A stretch of 64,000 nucleotides of DNA from Rhizobiaceae bacterium (GCA_028281105.1 JANQKQ010000061.1:1-64000); one strand, 5' to 3'; counted from the stretch's first letter, positions 52,193 to 61,142 are shown. Program-made: numbers and translations. The notes: generated by a model from the letters alone, not told the origin.

Positions 52193-53167
52193 ATGCCCGT
52201 CATCTTTTCCACCCACCCACTGCACCCCGACGCGACGGCGCGTCTGGAGCAGGCTGGAACCCTGCAGATCGCTTCCACCCCCGACGAGCGGGCCATCCTC
52301 GCCGAGGCGAGCGATGCCGACATCGTCATCGTGCGCGCGCCGATCCCCGCCGAGCTGTTCGCGCGCGCGCGCAGGCTGCGCGCGGCGATCCGCCACGGCG
52401 CCGGGCTCGACATGATCCCGGTGGAAGCGGCCACCGCCGCCGGCGTGCTGGTGGCCAACGTGCCCGCGGTCAACGCGGTGAGCGTGGCCGAGCACGTATT
52501 CGCGGTCACATTGGCCCTGCTGCGACGCTCGCGCGCGATCGACCGCGACCTGCGCACCACCGGCTGGAACGCCGGCCGCGCGCACGCGGATCTATCCCAC
52601 GACCTGACCGGCCGAACGCTCGGCATCGTCGGCTTCGGCAATGTGGGCCGCGCCATCCACCGCATCGCGCACGCCGGCTTCGCGCTGGACGTGCTGACCG
52701 TGCAGCGCGCCAGCCAGTCCCTGCCGGCCGGCGTGCGTGCCGCTCCGCTCGAAACGGTGATGGGCGAGGCCGACATCGTCGTTCTGTGCTGCCCGCTCAA
52801 CGACGAGACCCGCGGCATGATCGACGCCACGCAGATCGCGCGCATGAAGCCCCATGCCCTGTTGGTCAACGTCTCGCGCGGTCCGGTCATCGACGAACAA
52901 GCGCTGATCGCCGCGCTCGGCGAGGGCCGCATCGCGGGAGCCGCACTCGACGTGTTCGCCAACCAGCCGCTGGCCCCCGATCACCCGTTCTTCGGATTCG
53001 ACAATGTGGTGCTGACGCCCCATCTGGCCGGCATCACGGAGGAAAGCATGGCGCGGATGGGATCGGGCGCCGCCGACGAAGCGCTGCGCGTGCTGGCCGG
53101 CGAATTACCGAAGAACCTGGTCAACCCGGACGCGGTCGCGGGCTATCGCGAAAGATTTGCCGGCTGA
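52193..53167 (+). CDS. D-2-hydroxyacid dehydrogenase family protein
   Basis: 324 residues. NAD-binding GFGNVGRAIH is at 147-156, substrate Arg229 in NVSRGP and catalytic His277 in LTPHLAG. The acidic partner of that His, normally Glu in a FxxEP motif, is Gln258 here (ANQP), a variation seen in some subfamilies that may change rate or pH profile. It reduces or oxidises a 2-keto/2-hydroxy acid, possibly the product of the dehydratase upstream. It lies 40 bp after gntR and converges with the transporter operon (14 bp). Confidence 0.85.
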   Translation: MPVIFSTHPLHPDATARLEQAGTLQIASTPDERAILAEASDADIVIVRAPIPAELFARARRLRAAIRHGAGLDMIPVEAATAAGVLVANVPAVNAVSVAEHVFAVTLALLRRSRAIDRDLRTTGWNAGRAHADLSHDLTGRTLGIVGFGNVGRAIHRIAHAGFALDVLTVQRASQSLPAGVRAAPLETVMGEADIVVLCCPLNDETRGMIDATQIARMKPHALLVNVSRGPVIDEQALIAALGEGRIAGAALDVFANQPLAPDHPFFGFDNVVLTPHLAGITEESMARMGSGAADEALRVLAGELPKNLVNPDAVAGYRERFAG

Positions 53168-53181
53168 ACCTACTCCGGGCC

Positions 53182-54258
53182 CTAACCCGCCTGCAGATTG
53201 TTCCCCGTCTCGCCGTCGAAGAACACGATCTTGTCCGGGTTCCAGGCGAAGCGGACGGTCTCGTCGATCGCCACCTGCGAATTGGCCGCCACGGTCGCGG
53301 CGAACGTGGTTTCGCCCGCCCGCATGGTCAGGATCTTCTCAACCCCGTGGTTCTCGATGTCGTAGATGCGCGCTTCGCCCGGCGCGTCCGCTTCCAGGCT
53401 GATGTCCTCCGGCCGCACGCCGAACACCAGCGAACTCCCGGCATTCGCCTGCGCCGGCGCGGCGCGGCAGGGCATCGCCAGTCCGGCCTCCGCGATCAAC
53501 GCCTTGCCCTTGTCCAGCTTGCCGGCCAGCAGGTTCATCGGCGGCGAGCCGACCGATTGGGCGACGAAGGTGTTGAGCGGATGATTGTAGACTTCATGCG
53601 GCGTGCCGGTCTGCACCAGCTGGCCTTCGTTGAGAACGCCGATATGATCCGCCATCGACATTGCCTCGACCTGGTCGTGGGTGACGAACAGGAAGGTGGC
53701 GCCGAGATTGACCTGCAGATTCTTCAGCTCCGTCCTGAGCGCCTCGCGAAGCTTGGCGTCCAGCGCCGAAAGCGGCTCGTCCATCAAGAACACGCGCGGA
53801 TTGCGCACGATGGCGCGGCCGATCGAGACTCGCTGCATCTCCCCGCCGGAAAGCTTGTCCACCTTGCGGTCCAGCAGATGGTCGATGCGCAGCGTTTTGG
53901 CCGCGCGCTCCACCTGCTGGGCGATGGTGGCCGCATCCAGCCTGCGTATCGGTGACTTAAGTGGAAACGCGAGATTTTCGCGCACCGTATAGCGCGGATA
54001 GAGCGAGTATTGCTGGAGCACCAGCGCCACGTCCCGCTCGGCGACTCCCCAGTCCCCCACATCCTGCCCGTCGATGAAAATCTGACCGGAGGTGGGTTCT
54101 TCCAACCCGGCGATCATGCGCAGCGTCGTGGTCTTGCCCGCACCGGTGCGGCCGAGCAGAACGAAGAACTCGCCGTCGGTGATCTCCAGGTCGAGATCCT
54201 TGAGCGCCGTCAGGTTGCCGAACCTCTTGGTAACGCCCTTGAGCGCGATATTGGCCAT
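53182..54258 (-). CDS. Sugar ABC transporter ATPase, second subunit
   Basis: 358 residues. Walker A GRTGAGKTT at 36-44, signature LSGGEMQR, Walker B VFLMDEPLSALD and a C-terminal TOBE-like domain from about 240. It forms a heterodimer with the ATPase encoded just upstream, whose stop overlaps this start as TAATG. Paired, unequal ATPases with a small membrane protein recall the glycerol-type (GlpPQST) transporters of rhizobia. Last gene of the six-gene operon. Confidence 0.92.
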   Translation of the reverse strand: MANIALKGVTKRFGNLTALKDLDLEITDGEFFVLLGRTGAGKTTTLRMIAGLEEPTSGQIFIDGQDVGDWGVAERDVALVLQQYSLYPRYTVRENLAFPLKSPIRRLDAATIAQQVERAAKTLRIDHLLDRKVDKLSGGEMQRVSIGRAIVRNPRVFLMDEPLSALDAKLREALRTELKNLQVNLGATFLFVTHDQVEAMSMADHIGVLNEGQLVQTGTPHEVYNHPLNTFVAQSVGSPPMNLLAGKLDKGKALIAEAGLAMPCRAAPAQANAGSSLVFGVRPEDISLEADAPGEARIYDIENHGVEKILTMRAGETTFAATVAANSQVAIDETVRFAWNPDKIVFFDGETGNNLQAG

Positions 54259-55367
54259 TACAGAGCGATCTCCAGAGATCGGCCGGAGCCGGTTTCGAAA
54301 AAATGCGCCTGGACGGGGTCGATGCGCGCCCAGACCTGCTGCCCGGGGCCGGACACCAGACCGCTGGGCGTGCGGGCGCGGATCATGTCGCCGCCGATCT
54401 CCAGATCGACAATGTCGTGCGAACCCAGCGGCTCGATGATGCCGGCGGTCACCTCGATGTAGCCGGGTTCGGCCGTCGGCGAGATCAAAACGCCCTCGGG
54501 CCGCACGCCGAGCGACAGATCGCCCGGCTGTGCACCGGCGGCCGAAAGCTTGTTGGTGGTCTCGGCCGGAAACTCGAACGTCACTCCATTGCCGCCGATG
54601 CCGACGCGCGCCTTCTTGCCCTTCTCGCCCACGTCGGCGGCGACCATGTTCATGACCGGGCTGCCGACAAACTGGGCGACAAAGATGTTGGCCGGCCGCT
54701 GGTAGACTTCCTCCGGCGTTCCCACCTGCTGTAGGATGCCCTCATGCATGATCACGATGCGGTCGGCCAGCGACATGGCCTCGACCTGGTCGTGGGTCAC
54801 ATAGATGGTCGTCGAACCCTGCTTGATGTGCAGCCGCTTGATCTCGGCGCGCATCTCCTCGCGCAGCTTGGCGTCGAGCGCGCCGATCGGCTCGTCCATC
54901 AGCATCGCCTTGGGCTGGCGCACCAACGCGCGCCCGATGGCCACCCGCTGCATGTCGCCGCCCGAAAGCGCCGACGGACGCTTTTCCAGCAGGTCGGTAA
55001 TCTGCAGGATTTTGGCCACTGAGCGGACCCGCTCCTCGATATCGGCGCGCGCAAAGCGCATCGCCTTGAGCGGGAAGGCGATGTTCTCGAATGCGGTCAA
55101 ATGCGGATAGAGCGAAAACGACTGGAACACGAAGGCGATGTCGCGGTCGGCCGCCTTCAGGTGCTGCACGGGCTTGCCGTCCAGCAGAATGTCGCCCTCG
55201 TCGATGGTTTCCAGGCCTGCGATGGCCCGCAGCGTGGTGGTTTTCCCGCAGCCGGACTGGCCGAGGAACACGACGAACTCATTGTCCTCGATGACCAGAT
55301 TCATGTCGTTGATGACATGCAGCGCGCCGAAATGCTTCTCGACGCCGCGCAATTCGATATGCGTCAT
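54258..55367 (-). CDS. Sugar ABC transporter ATPase, first subunit
   Basis: 369 residues. Walker A GQSGCGKT at 36-43, signature LSGGDMQR, Walker B AMLMDEPIGALD and a C-terminal TOBE domain. It resembles MalK/UgpC-type subunits. Its ATG overlaps the stop of the small membrane protein gene and its TAA overlaps the start of the second ATPase, so the transporter genes are tightly coupled. Confidence 0.92.
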   Translation of the reverse strand: MTHIELRGVEKHFGALHVINDMNLVIEDNEFVVFLGQSGCGKTTTLRAIAGLETIDEGDILLDGKPVQHLKAADRDIAFVFQSFSLYPHLTAFENIAFPLKAMRFARADIEERVRSVAKILQITDLLEKRPSALSGGDMQRVAIGRALVRQPKAMLMDEPIGALDAKLREEMRAEIKRLHIKQGSTTIYVTHDQVEAMSLADRIVIMHEGILQQVGTPEEVYQRPANIFVAQFVGSPVMNMVAADVGEKGKKARVGIGGNGVTFEFPAETTNKLSAAGAQPGDLSLGVRPEGVLISPTAEPGYIEVTAGIIEPLGSHDIVDLEIGGDMIRARTPSGLVSGPGQQVWARIDPVQAHFFETGSGRSLEIAL

Positions 55368-55567
55368 GACTGGCTACTCTCGTCCGCCGCCTCTTCGCGC
55401 GGGATGTGGACCGCTACCAGGAACCCGACCAGTCCGATCAGGCAGATGGTCACGCTCCAGGAGTGCAGCCAGCCAATCCACGGCTGGCAAAGCGCTGCGA
55501 TGCCGCCGACCATCGTCCACTGCGCGGCCGGCTCGATATATTTCTGGTTGATGGTGCGGAAACTCAT
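55364..55567 (-). CDS. Small inner-membrane protein of the sugar ABC operon
   Basis: 67 residues with two hydrophobic stretches (about 17-29 and 38-54) and a charged, acidic C-terminus. Both ends overlap neighbours as ATGA: the start with the permease stop, the stop with the first ATPase start. Small membrane proteins at the same place are known in rhizobial glycerol-type ABC operons. It may stabilise the transporter or modulate it. Function not established; easily missed because of its size. Confidence 0.75.
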   Translation of the reverse strand: MSFRTINQKYIEPAAQWTMVGGIAALCQPWIGWLHSWSVTICLIGLVGFLVAVHIPREEAADESSQS

Positions 55568-56520
55568 TTGCGGATCGCCCCGAAGGTGACGCCGCGCAGC
55601 AGATGATTGCGCAGCAGGAAGGTGAAGATAGCGACCGGCAGCAGGAACAGCACCGTGCCGGCGGCGATGACCGTCCACTCCGGCAGGCCCGAGCCGATCT
55701 GGCTGGGAATGAACGGCGGCGCGGTCTGCGCGCGTCGCGTCGTCATGATGAGCGCGAAGGCGTATTCGTTCCAGGCGATGATGAACGAGAAGATGCTGGT
55801 CGCGGCGATACCGGTGACCGATTCCGGCAGGACGATCTTGTAGAAGGCCTGGATGCGCGTATAGCCGTCGACCAGCGCCGCCTCCTCGTACTCCTTCGGA
55901 ATCTCGTCGATAAAGCCCCGCATCAGCCACACCGCGAAGCTCAGGTTGAACGCGGTGTAAAGGATGATCAGACCCACATGCGTGTCCGTCAGCCCGAACG
56001 TTCGATACATCAGGAACATCGGGATGGCGACGACGACCGGCGGTAGCATGCGCGTCGACAGGATGAAGAACAACCAGTCGTCCGCGCCGGGCACCCTAAA
56101 TCGTGAGAAGCCGTAGGCGGTCAGGGTGCCCATGCCCACGGCCAGCACCGTACTGACCACCGAAACGATCAGCGAGTTGATGAAACGGCTTGGATATTGC
56201 GACAGCAGCGGCTCGCCGCGGGCCTTGATCACCCTTTCCCCGCCATCGTAGATCGCCTGTTCCCACCAGGGCGCCGCGTCGTATTCCTCCTGGGTGGGCT
56301 GCTCGCGCAGCTGGGCGCGCTTGGTGAACAGTTTGACGAACGGCGTGATCTCCGGCTGGAAGAACACGGTGGGGGGCACCGACGTCGCCACGTTGCGCGG
56401 CTTGAACGCCGTCGAGCCGATCCAGTAGATCGGGAACAGGAAGATAGCGGTAACGAGAAGGATGGCGATGATCGAGACCGGCCTGCCGATCCGTTGCGCC
56501 CGGGATGTGACGGCAGCCAT
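55564..56520 (-). CDS. Sugar ABC transporter permease (MalG type)
   Basis: Inner-membrane permease of 318 residues with six helices and a long periplasmic segment after the first helix (about 40-105). The EAA loop reads EYEEAALVDGYTRIQAFYKIVLPESVTG. Starts 2 bp after the upstream permease stop and overlaps the small membrane protein gene. Confidence 0.92.
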   Translation of the reverse strand: MAAVTSRAQRIGRPVSIIAILLVTAIFLFPIYWIGSTAFKPRNVATSVPPTVFFQPEITPFVKLFTKRAQLREQPTQEEYDAAPWWEQAIYDGGERVIKARGEPLLSQYPSRFINSLIVSVVSTVLAVGMGTLTAYGFSRFRVPGADDWLFFILSTRMLPPVVVAIPMFLMYRTFGLTDTHVGLIILYTAFNLSFAVWLMRGFIDEIPKEYEEAALVDGYTRIQAFYKIVLPESVTGIAATSIFSFIIAWNEYAFALIMTTRRAQTAPPFIPSQIGSGLPEWTVIAAGTVLFLLPVAIFTFLLRNHLLRGVTFGAIRK

Positions 56521-56522
56521 CT

Positions 56523-57419
56523 TTAGCGCTCCCTAAGCCGGTTGAGGTACTTGACGTAGATGTTGGTGATGCACACCACCACGATCAGGACGATGTAGGC
56601 GAGCGCCGAGGCGCGGCCCGTATCCCAGCTCTGGAACGCCATCTGGTAAAGCGTGATCGCCACCGTCTCCACGCTTTGGGCGGACATGATGAAGGGCAGA
56701 TCGAAGGTCTTGAACGCCTCCATGGTCCTGAAGATCAAGGCGATCAGCAGCAGCGGCGCGACCAGCGGCAGGGTAATGCGGCGGAAGGTGTACCAGGTGC
56801 CGGCCCGGTCGATGGCGGCGGCCTCGTAAAGATGCTGCGGCACGGCGGATAAGCCCGCCAGCGAGAGCAGCATCACGAAGGGCGACCACATCCAGATGTC
56901 GGTGATGGCGACCGCGAACAGCGCGTTGGTCGGGTGCGAAAGCCATTCGAACTTGCCCAGGCCCAGAGCATAGTTGATCGGGCCCCAGGACGGGTCCCAC
57001 AAAAGCCGCCAGAACAGGCCGACCACGGCCATCGACAGCATCATCGGCAGCAGCAGCAGCGTGGTGATCAGGCCCTTGAACGGAAACGTGCGGTTGAGCA
57101 GCAGCGCCAGGCCGAAGCCGACGAGCATCTGGCCGCCGACCGAGATGATCACATATTTCGCCGTGATGGTGAAATTGCGCCAGATATCGGGATCGGAAAG
57201 CAGGTCGCGATAGTTGGCCAGCCCGACGAACACGGCCGGCCGGTTCAGCGAGGCGCGATACTCGGTGAACGAGAAGCCCAGCGAGTAGATCAGGGGGAAG
57301 ATATTGAAGATGATCAGAAACGCGATCGTCGGAATTATAAACGCGTTGCGGATGGTCAAGTCCGACCATCCCCGGCGCGCGGCCGGCGAACCGGCATCGA
57401 GCTTCGCCAGGACTGCCAC
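56523..57419 (-). CDS. Sugar ABC transporter permease (MalF type)
   Basis: Inner-membrane permease of 298 residues, six helices, EAA loop LYEAAAIDRAGTWYTFRRITLPLVAPLLL. The start is GTG, with GGGGGA about 7 nt upstream. It follows the binding-protein gene after a gap containing a strong hairpin, and is partner of the MalG-type permease. Confidence 0.92.
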   Translation of the reverse strand: MAVLAKLDAGSPAARRGWSDLTIRNAFIIPTIAFLIIFNIFPLIYSLGFSFTEYRASLNRPAVFVGLANYRDLLSDPDIWRNFTITAKYVIISVGGQMLVGFGLALLLNRTFPFKGLITTLLLLPMMLSMAVVGLFWRLLWDPSWGPINYALGLGKFEWLSHPTNALFAVAITDIWMWSPFVMLLSLAGLSAVPQHLYEAAAIDRAGTWYTFRRITLPLVAPLLLIALIFRTMEAFKTFDLPFIMSAQSVETVAITLYQMAFQSWDTGRASALAYIVLIVVVCITNIYVKYLNRLRER

Positions 57420-57452
57420 AATAATTCCCCCGTTTTTCCTTGAGATTTGGTG

Positions 57453-57478
57453 CCCCGGGGCCGCAATCGGCCCCGGGG
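57453..57478 (-). other. Intercistronic hairpin after the sugar-binding protein gene
   Basis: Perfect 11-bp GC stem (57453-57463 with 57468-57478) and a 4-nt loop between binding-protein and permease genes, without a following T run. As at 26565, it probably stabilises the binding-protein message and lowers read-through. Confidence 0.78.
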
Positions 57479-57488
57479 AGAAGCGGGA

Positions 57489-58775
57489 TTAGTTACCCAG
57501 CGTAGAGTTCCAGTCGGCGGCCAGCGCGTCAAGCGCGGCCTTGGGATCGCCCTCACCCGTGGTGATGTAGGGGTGCAGACGGTCGTTCATCTGGAACAGC
57601 ATGTCGGCGAACTCAGGCACGGCCCAGAAGTCCTTGACGATCTTCATGGAGTCGGCAAACGCCTGGTTGTACGGGGTCGCGTTGAGGAACTCATCGGAGT
57701 TCAGCACGGCCGCCGAGCAGGTGTAGCCGCCCAGTTCGCCCCAACGCTTCTGCACGTCGTCGCGAATGAACCACTCCAGGAACTTCACGGACTCTTCCTG
57801 TTTCTCGGAGTAGGTCACGATCGAGATGCCCTGCCCGCCCAACGCTGCGTGCTGGTGACCGTTCGGCCCCGGCGGGTTGGCGAAGTAGCCGGTGTTGTCG
57901 GCGTGCGGGTTCAACGCGCTGTTGGCGAGCGCCGGGAAGAACGCGAAATAGTTCATATTCATCGCCACCAGCCCTTCGGTGAAGGCCTGGTTGTTCTCGA
58001 CGAAGAACGCCTGCGTCCAGTTCGGCGGGGTGAAGGTGTAGAGCTTGCGGTAAGCCTCGAGCGCCTGGACGTTCGCCGGCGAGTTGAGGATGCCGTCGAC
58101 CTGCCTGGTCGCATAGTCGCCCAGATCGCCGCCATAGGTGAAGATGGTCTGCTCCAGACCCATCGCCATGGCGTCGTAGGCGGTCTGCGTATACAGCGCT
58201 ACACCGTAGCGGTTCTCGTCAGGCCGGGTGAAGAACTCGGCGATGTCGATGAGCTGCTCGAAGTCCTGCGGCACGCCCAGGTCGTAACCGTATTTCTCCT
58301 TAAACGCAGCCATTTCCGCCGGATCTTCGAACCAGTCCTTACGATAGGCCCAGCCGTTGGCGTCGCCCTCGAGCGGGATCGACCAGAACTTGCCGCCATA
58401 GTGCGAATAGTACTGCAGCGTGGCCGGCACGAACGACTTGTCGACGCCGTTGTCCTTGATGAAGTCGGTCAGATCGACATAGTGACCGCCTTCGGAAGCG
58501 GCGCCGAGCCACTGGCTGTCGCCGATCACCATGTCATAGGCGTCGCCGCGAGCGTTGAGTTCGGCGAAGGTCTTGGTCTGGAAGTCACCCCACGGGGTGG
58601 TTTCCACGTTGACCACGACGCCGGTTTCCTCAGTGTACTCGTTGACCAGTTCCTGCAGGAAGTTCGCCGGATCCCATTCGGCCCAGAAGATGGTCAACTC
58701 CTGGCTGAGTGCGGCCGAGCTATAGGCAATGGACATGCCTACGCCGGCCAACAGACCGGTTAGTGTTTTACGCAT
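57489..58775 (-). CDS. Sugar ABC transporter substrate-binding protein (family 1)
   Basis: Periplasmic receptor of 428 residues, extracellular solute-binding family 1. The signal peptide ends near ALS (about residue 24) and the mature chain begins QELTIFWAEWDPANFLQELVNEYTEETG. GGGAGGA about 8 nt before the ATG at 58775 decides the start over longer forms. It heads the six-gene transporter operon, which is under a CTGGT-N3-ACCAG site. Ligand probably a pentose, ketose or sugar acid used by the enzymes of the island. Confidence 0.92.
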   Translation of the reverse strand: MRKTLTGLLAGVGMSIAYSSAALSQELTIFWAEWDPANFLQELVNEYTEETGVVVNVETTPWGDFQTKTFAELNARGDAYDMVIGDSQWLGAASEGGHYVDLTDFIKDNGVDKSFVPATLQYYSHYGGKFWSIPLEGDANGWAYRKDWFEDPAEMAAFKEKYGYDLGVPQDFEQLIDIAEFFTRPDENRYGVALYTQTAYDAMAMGLEQTIFTYGGDLGDYATRQVDGILNSPANVQALEAYRKLYTFTPPNWTQAFFVENNQAFTEGLVAMNMNYFAFFPALANSALNPHADNTGYFANPPGPNGHQHAALGGQGISIVTYSEKQEESVKFLEWFIRDDVQKRWGELGGYTCSAAVLNSDEFLNATPYNQAFADSMKIVKDFWAVPEFADMLFQMNDRLHPYITTGEGDPKAALDALAADWNSTLGN

Positions 58776-59150
58776 GGTAGGTTCCTCCCAGTTGCGCTTC
58801 TTGCGATTGGTTTTGACCGATGCCGCCGATCGGCGCATCGATTCTCTCAGTTTCCTCGTAGCGGCCCGCCGCATCTGACGCCGTTGCCGCCCGGCGCCAA
58901 GTTCGCGAATGATCGAACATCACCTCATCTGGTATTACCAGATTGCGGGGCGTGTCAAGGGACAGATGGGGGCGAAGTGGGCCTTCGTTTCCTGCCAGCG
59001 GCTCAAATCCGCCTGCAAGTTCGGAAATTCTTGATCTTGCGGCGTTGAAAATCGCCGCATCTACCGCGGCCGCCTGTGCACACGTGTGCTGCGGACTATT
59101 GCTCGAGCCGCTTTGGCCTAACCAGTTGAGCCGCTTATCGACCGCGTGTC
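58776..59150. other. Region between tetR and the sugar transporter operon
   Basis: 375 bp holding the transporter promoter and GntR-type operator at 58929-58958. The rest, from about 58980 to 59150 beyond the tetR stop, shows no gene, RNA or terminator that I can support. Confidence 0.6.
58929..58958 (-). promoter_or_regulatory. Sugar transporter promoter with GntR-type operator
   Basis: CTGGT-ATT-ACCAG (58929-58941) is a perfect palindrome. On the minus strand TTGACA (58958-58953), a 17-nt spacer and ATACCA give a good promoter whose -10 is inside the palindrome. The layout is the same as at the xylB promoter. Confidence 0.75.
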
Positions 59151-59837
59151 TCATCGTTGGCCGCCTTGCGCATCTCGAATGGCCGCATCCACCAGCGCGC
59201 AAGCCGCCCACTGCGCGACCGCCTGCGTGTCCTTGCCGTCGAGCCCCCAGATATCCTTGAGCACGATGAAGGTCTCGATGCCGAACATCAGCGACAATGC
59301 CTGCGCCAGCCGGTCGACGTGTGCATCGGGAAGCTCCCCGCGCAGCGGCTCGAGGGCGCTGTTGAGCAAGTCGATGCGATGGCCGCGCGCCAGCTCCGGC
59401 GTGTCATACAGCGCGTCCGGCTGATCGGCCGAGCGCTCGTCGAGAAACACCTTGAGCGCCGCCTTGAACGTCGCCTCAAAGGCATCGAGCCGGGGAAACG
59501 AGGCATCGAACAAGTCGCCCACCCGCGCGCGCGCATCGTCGCTCGACGATTCCCACGACAGGATCGGCCCCAAGGCATGGTGGACCACCGCGTGGACCAG
59601 CGCCGCCTGGCTGGGGAAATACCGATAGGCGGTCGCGCGAGAGACTTCGGCCGCCTCGGCTACCTCGCTCACCGACGGCGTGGCGCCGCCCTGCATCAAC
59701 CGCGTCGCCGTCTCCAGCATCAACCTGCGCGTGCGGGCGCTGGCGCCGCGCTCGCGCAGTTCGTCGGCCGATCCGGCGACGGCCGATCGGCGCGGATTTT
59801 TTCCCGACTTTTTTTCCGATGTGGTTGAGACGTTCAT
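59151..59837 (-). CDS. TetR family transcriptional regulator
   Basis: 228 residues. After a basic N-terminal arm the HTH lies at about 40-75 (PSVSEVAEAAEVSRATAYRYFPSQAALVHAV); the rest is a helical effector domain. The ATG at 59837 overlaps a 33-bp symmetric operator, so the protein probably represses itself and the divergent Tm-1-like operon. A possible minus-strand promoter (TTGCAT, 16 nt, TATCAT) would leave almost no leader before this ATG, so a later start is conceivable. Confidence 0.88.
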   Translation of the reverse strand: MNVSTTSEKKSGKNPRRSAVAGSADELRERGASARTRRLMLETATRLMQGGATPSVSEVAEAAEVSRATAYRYFPSQAALVHAVVHHALGPILSWESSSDDARARVGDLFDASFPRLDAFEATFKAALKVFLDERSADQPDALYDTPELARGHRIDLLNSALEPLRGELPDAHVDRLAQALSLMFGIETFIVLKDIWGLDGKDTQAVAQWAACALVDAAIRDAQGGQR

Positions 59838-59859
59838 ATCATTATGATACACACGTCTC
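59827..59859. promoter_or_regulatory. 33-bp symmetric operator shared by tetR and the Tm-1-like operon
   Basis: Core palindrome TATCAT-T-ATGATA (59837-59849) flanked at equal distance by GAGACG (59827-59832) and CGTCTC (59854-59859), all centred on 59843. It overlaps the tetR start codon and lies 76 bp before the divergent gene. Confidence 0.8.
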
Positions 59860-59934
59860 AAAAATATGCAAACCAAAAAAGCCTGGCGGCCGAACGGCCG
59901 AAATCGGCGACATAAATGGAGGCTGAGAATCGCG

Positions 59935-61134
59935 ATGGGGCGCGTCTATGTGGTCGGCACCGCCGACACGAAGGGTGAGGAACTGGCCTATCTTGCCGGC
60001 GTCGTGGCCGGCGCCGGCGCGCGGGCATGTACCGTCGATGTGGGCACGCGCGAACCGGCGGTCCGCGTCGACATCTCCAACGCGCGCATCGCCGCCCATC
60101 ACCCGCACGGAGCCGACGCGATATTCGCCACCGGCGAACGCGGTACGGCCGTCGCCGCGATGACGGAGGCCTTCGCCCGCTTCATGGCGTCCCGCGACGA
60201 TGTCGCCGGCGTCATCGGCATCGGCGGCGGCGGTGGCACCGCGATCATCACCGCCGGCATGCGCCCCCTTCCCTACGGCGTGCCCAAGTTGATGGTGTCG
60301 ACGCTCGCCTCGGGCGACGTGGCGCCTTACGTCGACATTTCCAACATCGTCATGATGCCGTCCGTCACCGATATCGCCGGGCTCAACCGCCTAAGCCGGG
60401 TGATCCTGCACCAGGCCGGGCGCGCGATCGCCGCGATGGCCGCCGACACCGTGGTGGAAGTCAGCGACGACAAGCCGGCGATCGGCCTTTCGATGTTCGG
60501 CGTCACCACCGCCTGCGTCACGTCGATCAGCGGCATGCTGCGCAGCTCTTTCGACTGCATGGTGTTCCACGCCACCGGCACCGGCGGGCGGGCCATGGAG
60601 AAGCTCGCCGACGACGGCCTGATCTCCGGCATCATCGACATCACCACCACCGAAGTCTGCGACCTGCTGGTGGGCGGCGTGCTGCCCGCCACGCAGGACC
60701 GTTTCGGCGCGGTCGCCCGCACCGGCCTGCCCTATGTCGGCTCGGTGGGCGCGCTCGATATGGTGAACTTCTGGGCGCCCGACACGGTGCCGGAGAAGTT
60801 CGCCGCGCGCACGCTCTACAAGCACAACGCCAACGTCACCCTGATGCGCACCAATGCGCAGGAGTGTGAACAGATCGGCCGCTGGATCGCGCAGAAGCTC
60901 AACGCCTGCGAAGGACCGGTGCGCTTCCTGATCCCGGAGAAAGGCGTCTCCGCCCTCGACATCAAGGATGGAGCCTTTTTCGACCGCGAAGCCGACGAAG
61001 CGCTGTTCGCAGCGATCGAGGACACGTTGATCGCCACCGACAACCGCCAGCTCATCCGCATGCCGCACCACATCAACGACCCGCTGTTTGCGGCCGCCGC
61101 GGCAGCAACCTTCCAGGAAATCGCCAGACACTGA
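59935..61134 (+). CDS. Tm-1-like ATP-binding domain protein (UPF0261 family)
   Basis: 399 residues of the family related to the N-terminal half of the tomato virus-resistance protein Tm-1. Visible segments include [16 protein letters not shown] at the start, a glycine-rich [13 protein letters not shown] near residue 95, and [16 protein letters not shown] near 205, likely nucleotide-binding. Bacterial function is unknown. The ATG is 12 nt from GGAGG, a little far. It is followed after 8 bp by the TIM-barrel gene that corresponds to the C-terminal half of plant Tm-1, and then by a cupin. Divergent from tetR. Confidence 0.88.
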   Translation: MGRVYVVGTADTKGEELAYLAGVVAGAGARACTVDVGTREPAVRVDISNARIAAHHPHGADAIFATGERGTAVAAMTEAFARFMASRDDVAGVIGIGGGGGTAIITAGMRPLPYGVPKLMVSTLASGDVAPYVDISNIVMMPSVTDIAGLNRLSRVILHQAGRAIAAMAADTVVEVSDDKPAIGLSMFGVTTACVTSISGMLRSSFDCMVFHATGTGGRAMEKLADDGLISGIIDITTTEVCDLLVGGVLPATQDRFGAVARTGLPYVGSVGALDMVNFWAPDTVPEKFAARTLYKHNANVTLMRTNAQECEQIGRWIAQKLNACEGPVRFLIPEKGVSALDIKDGAFFDREADEALFAAIEDTLIATDNRQLIRMPHHINDPLFAAAAAATFQEIARH

Positions 61135-61142
61135 GAGGCCCC

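Noticed and set aside
50869-52962. A 697-codon open frame on the minus strand
   Set aside because: It lies opposite three well-supported plus-strand genes (dehydratase, gntR, 2-hydroxyacid dehydrogenase). Its product is low-complexity (Ser/Arg/Ala rich) with no family look; it is a product of high third-position GC.
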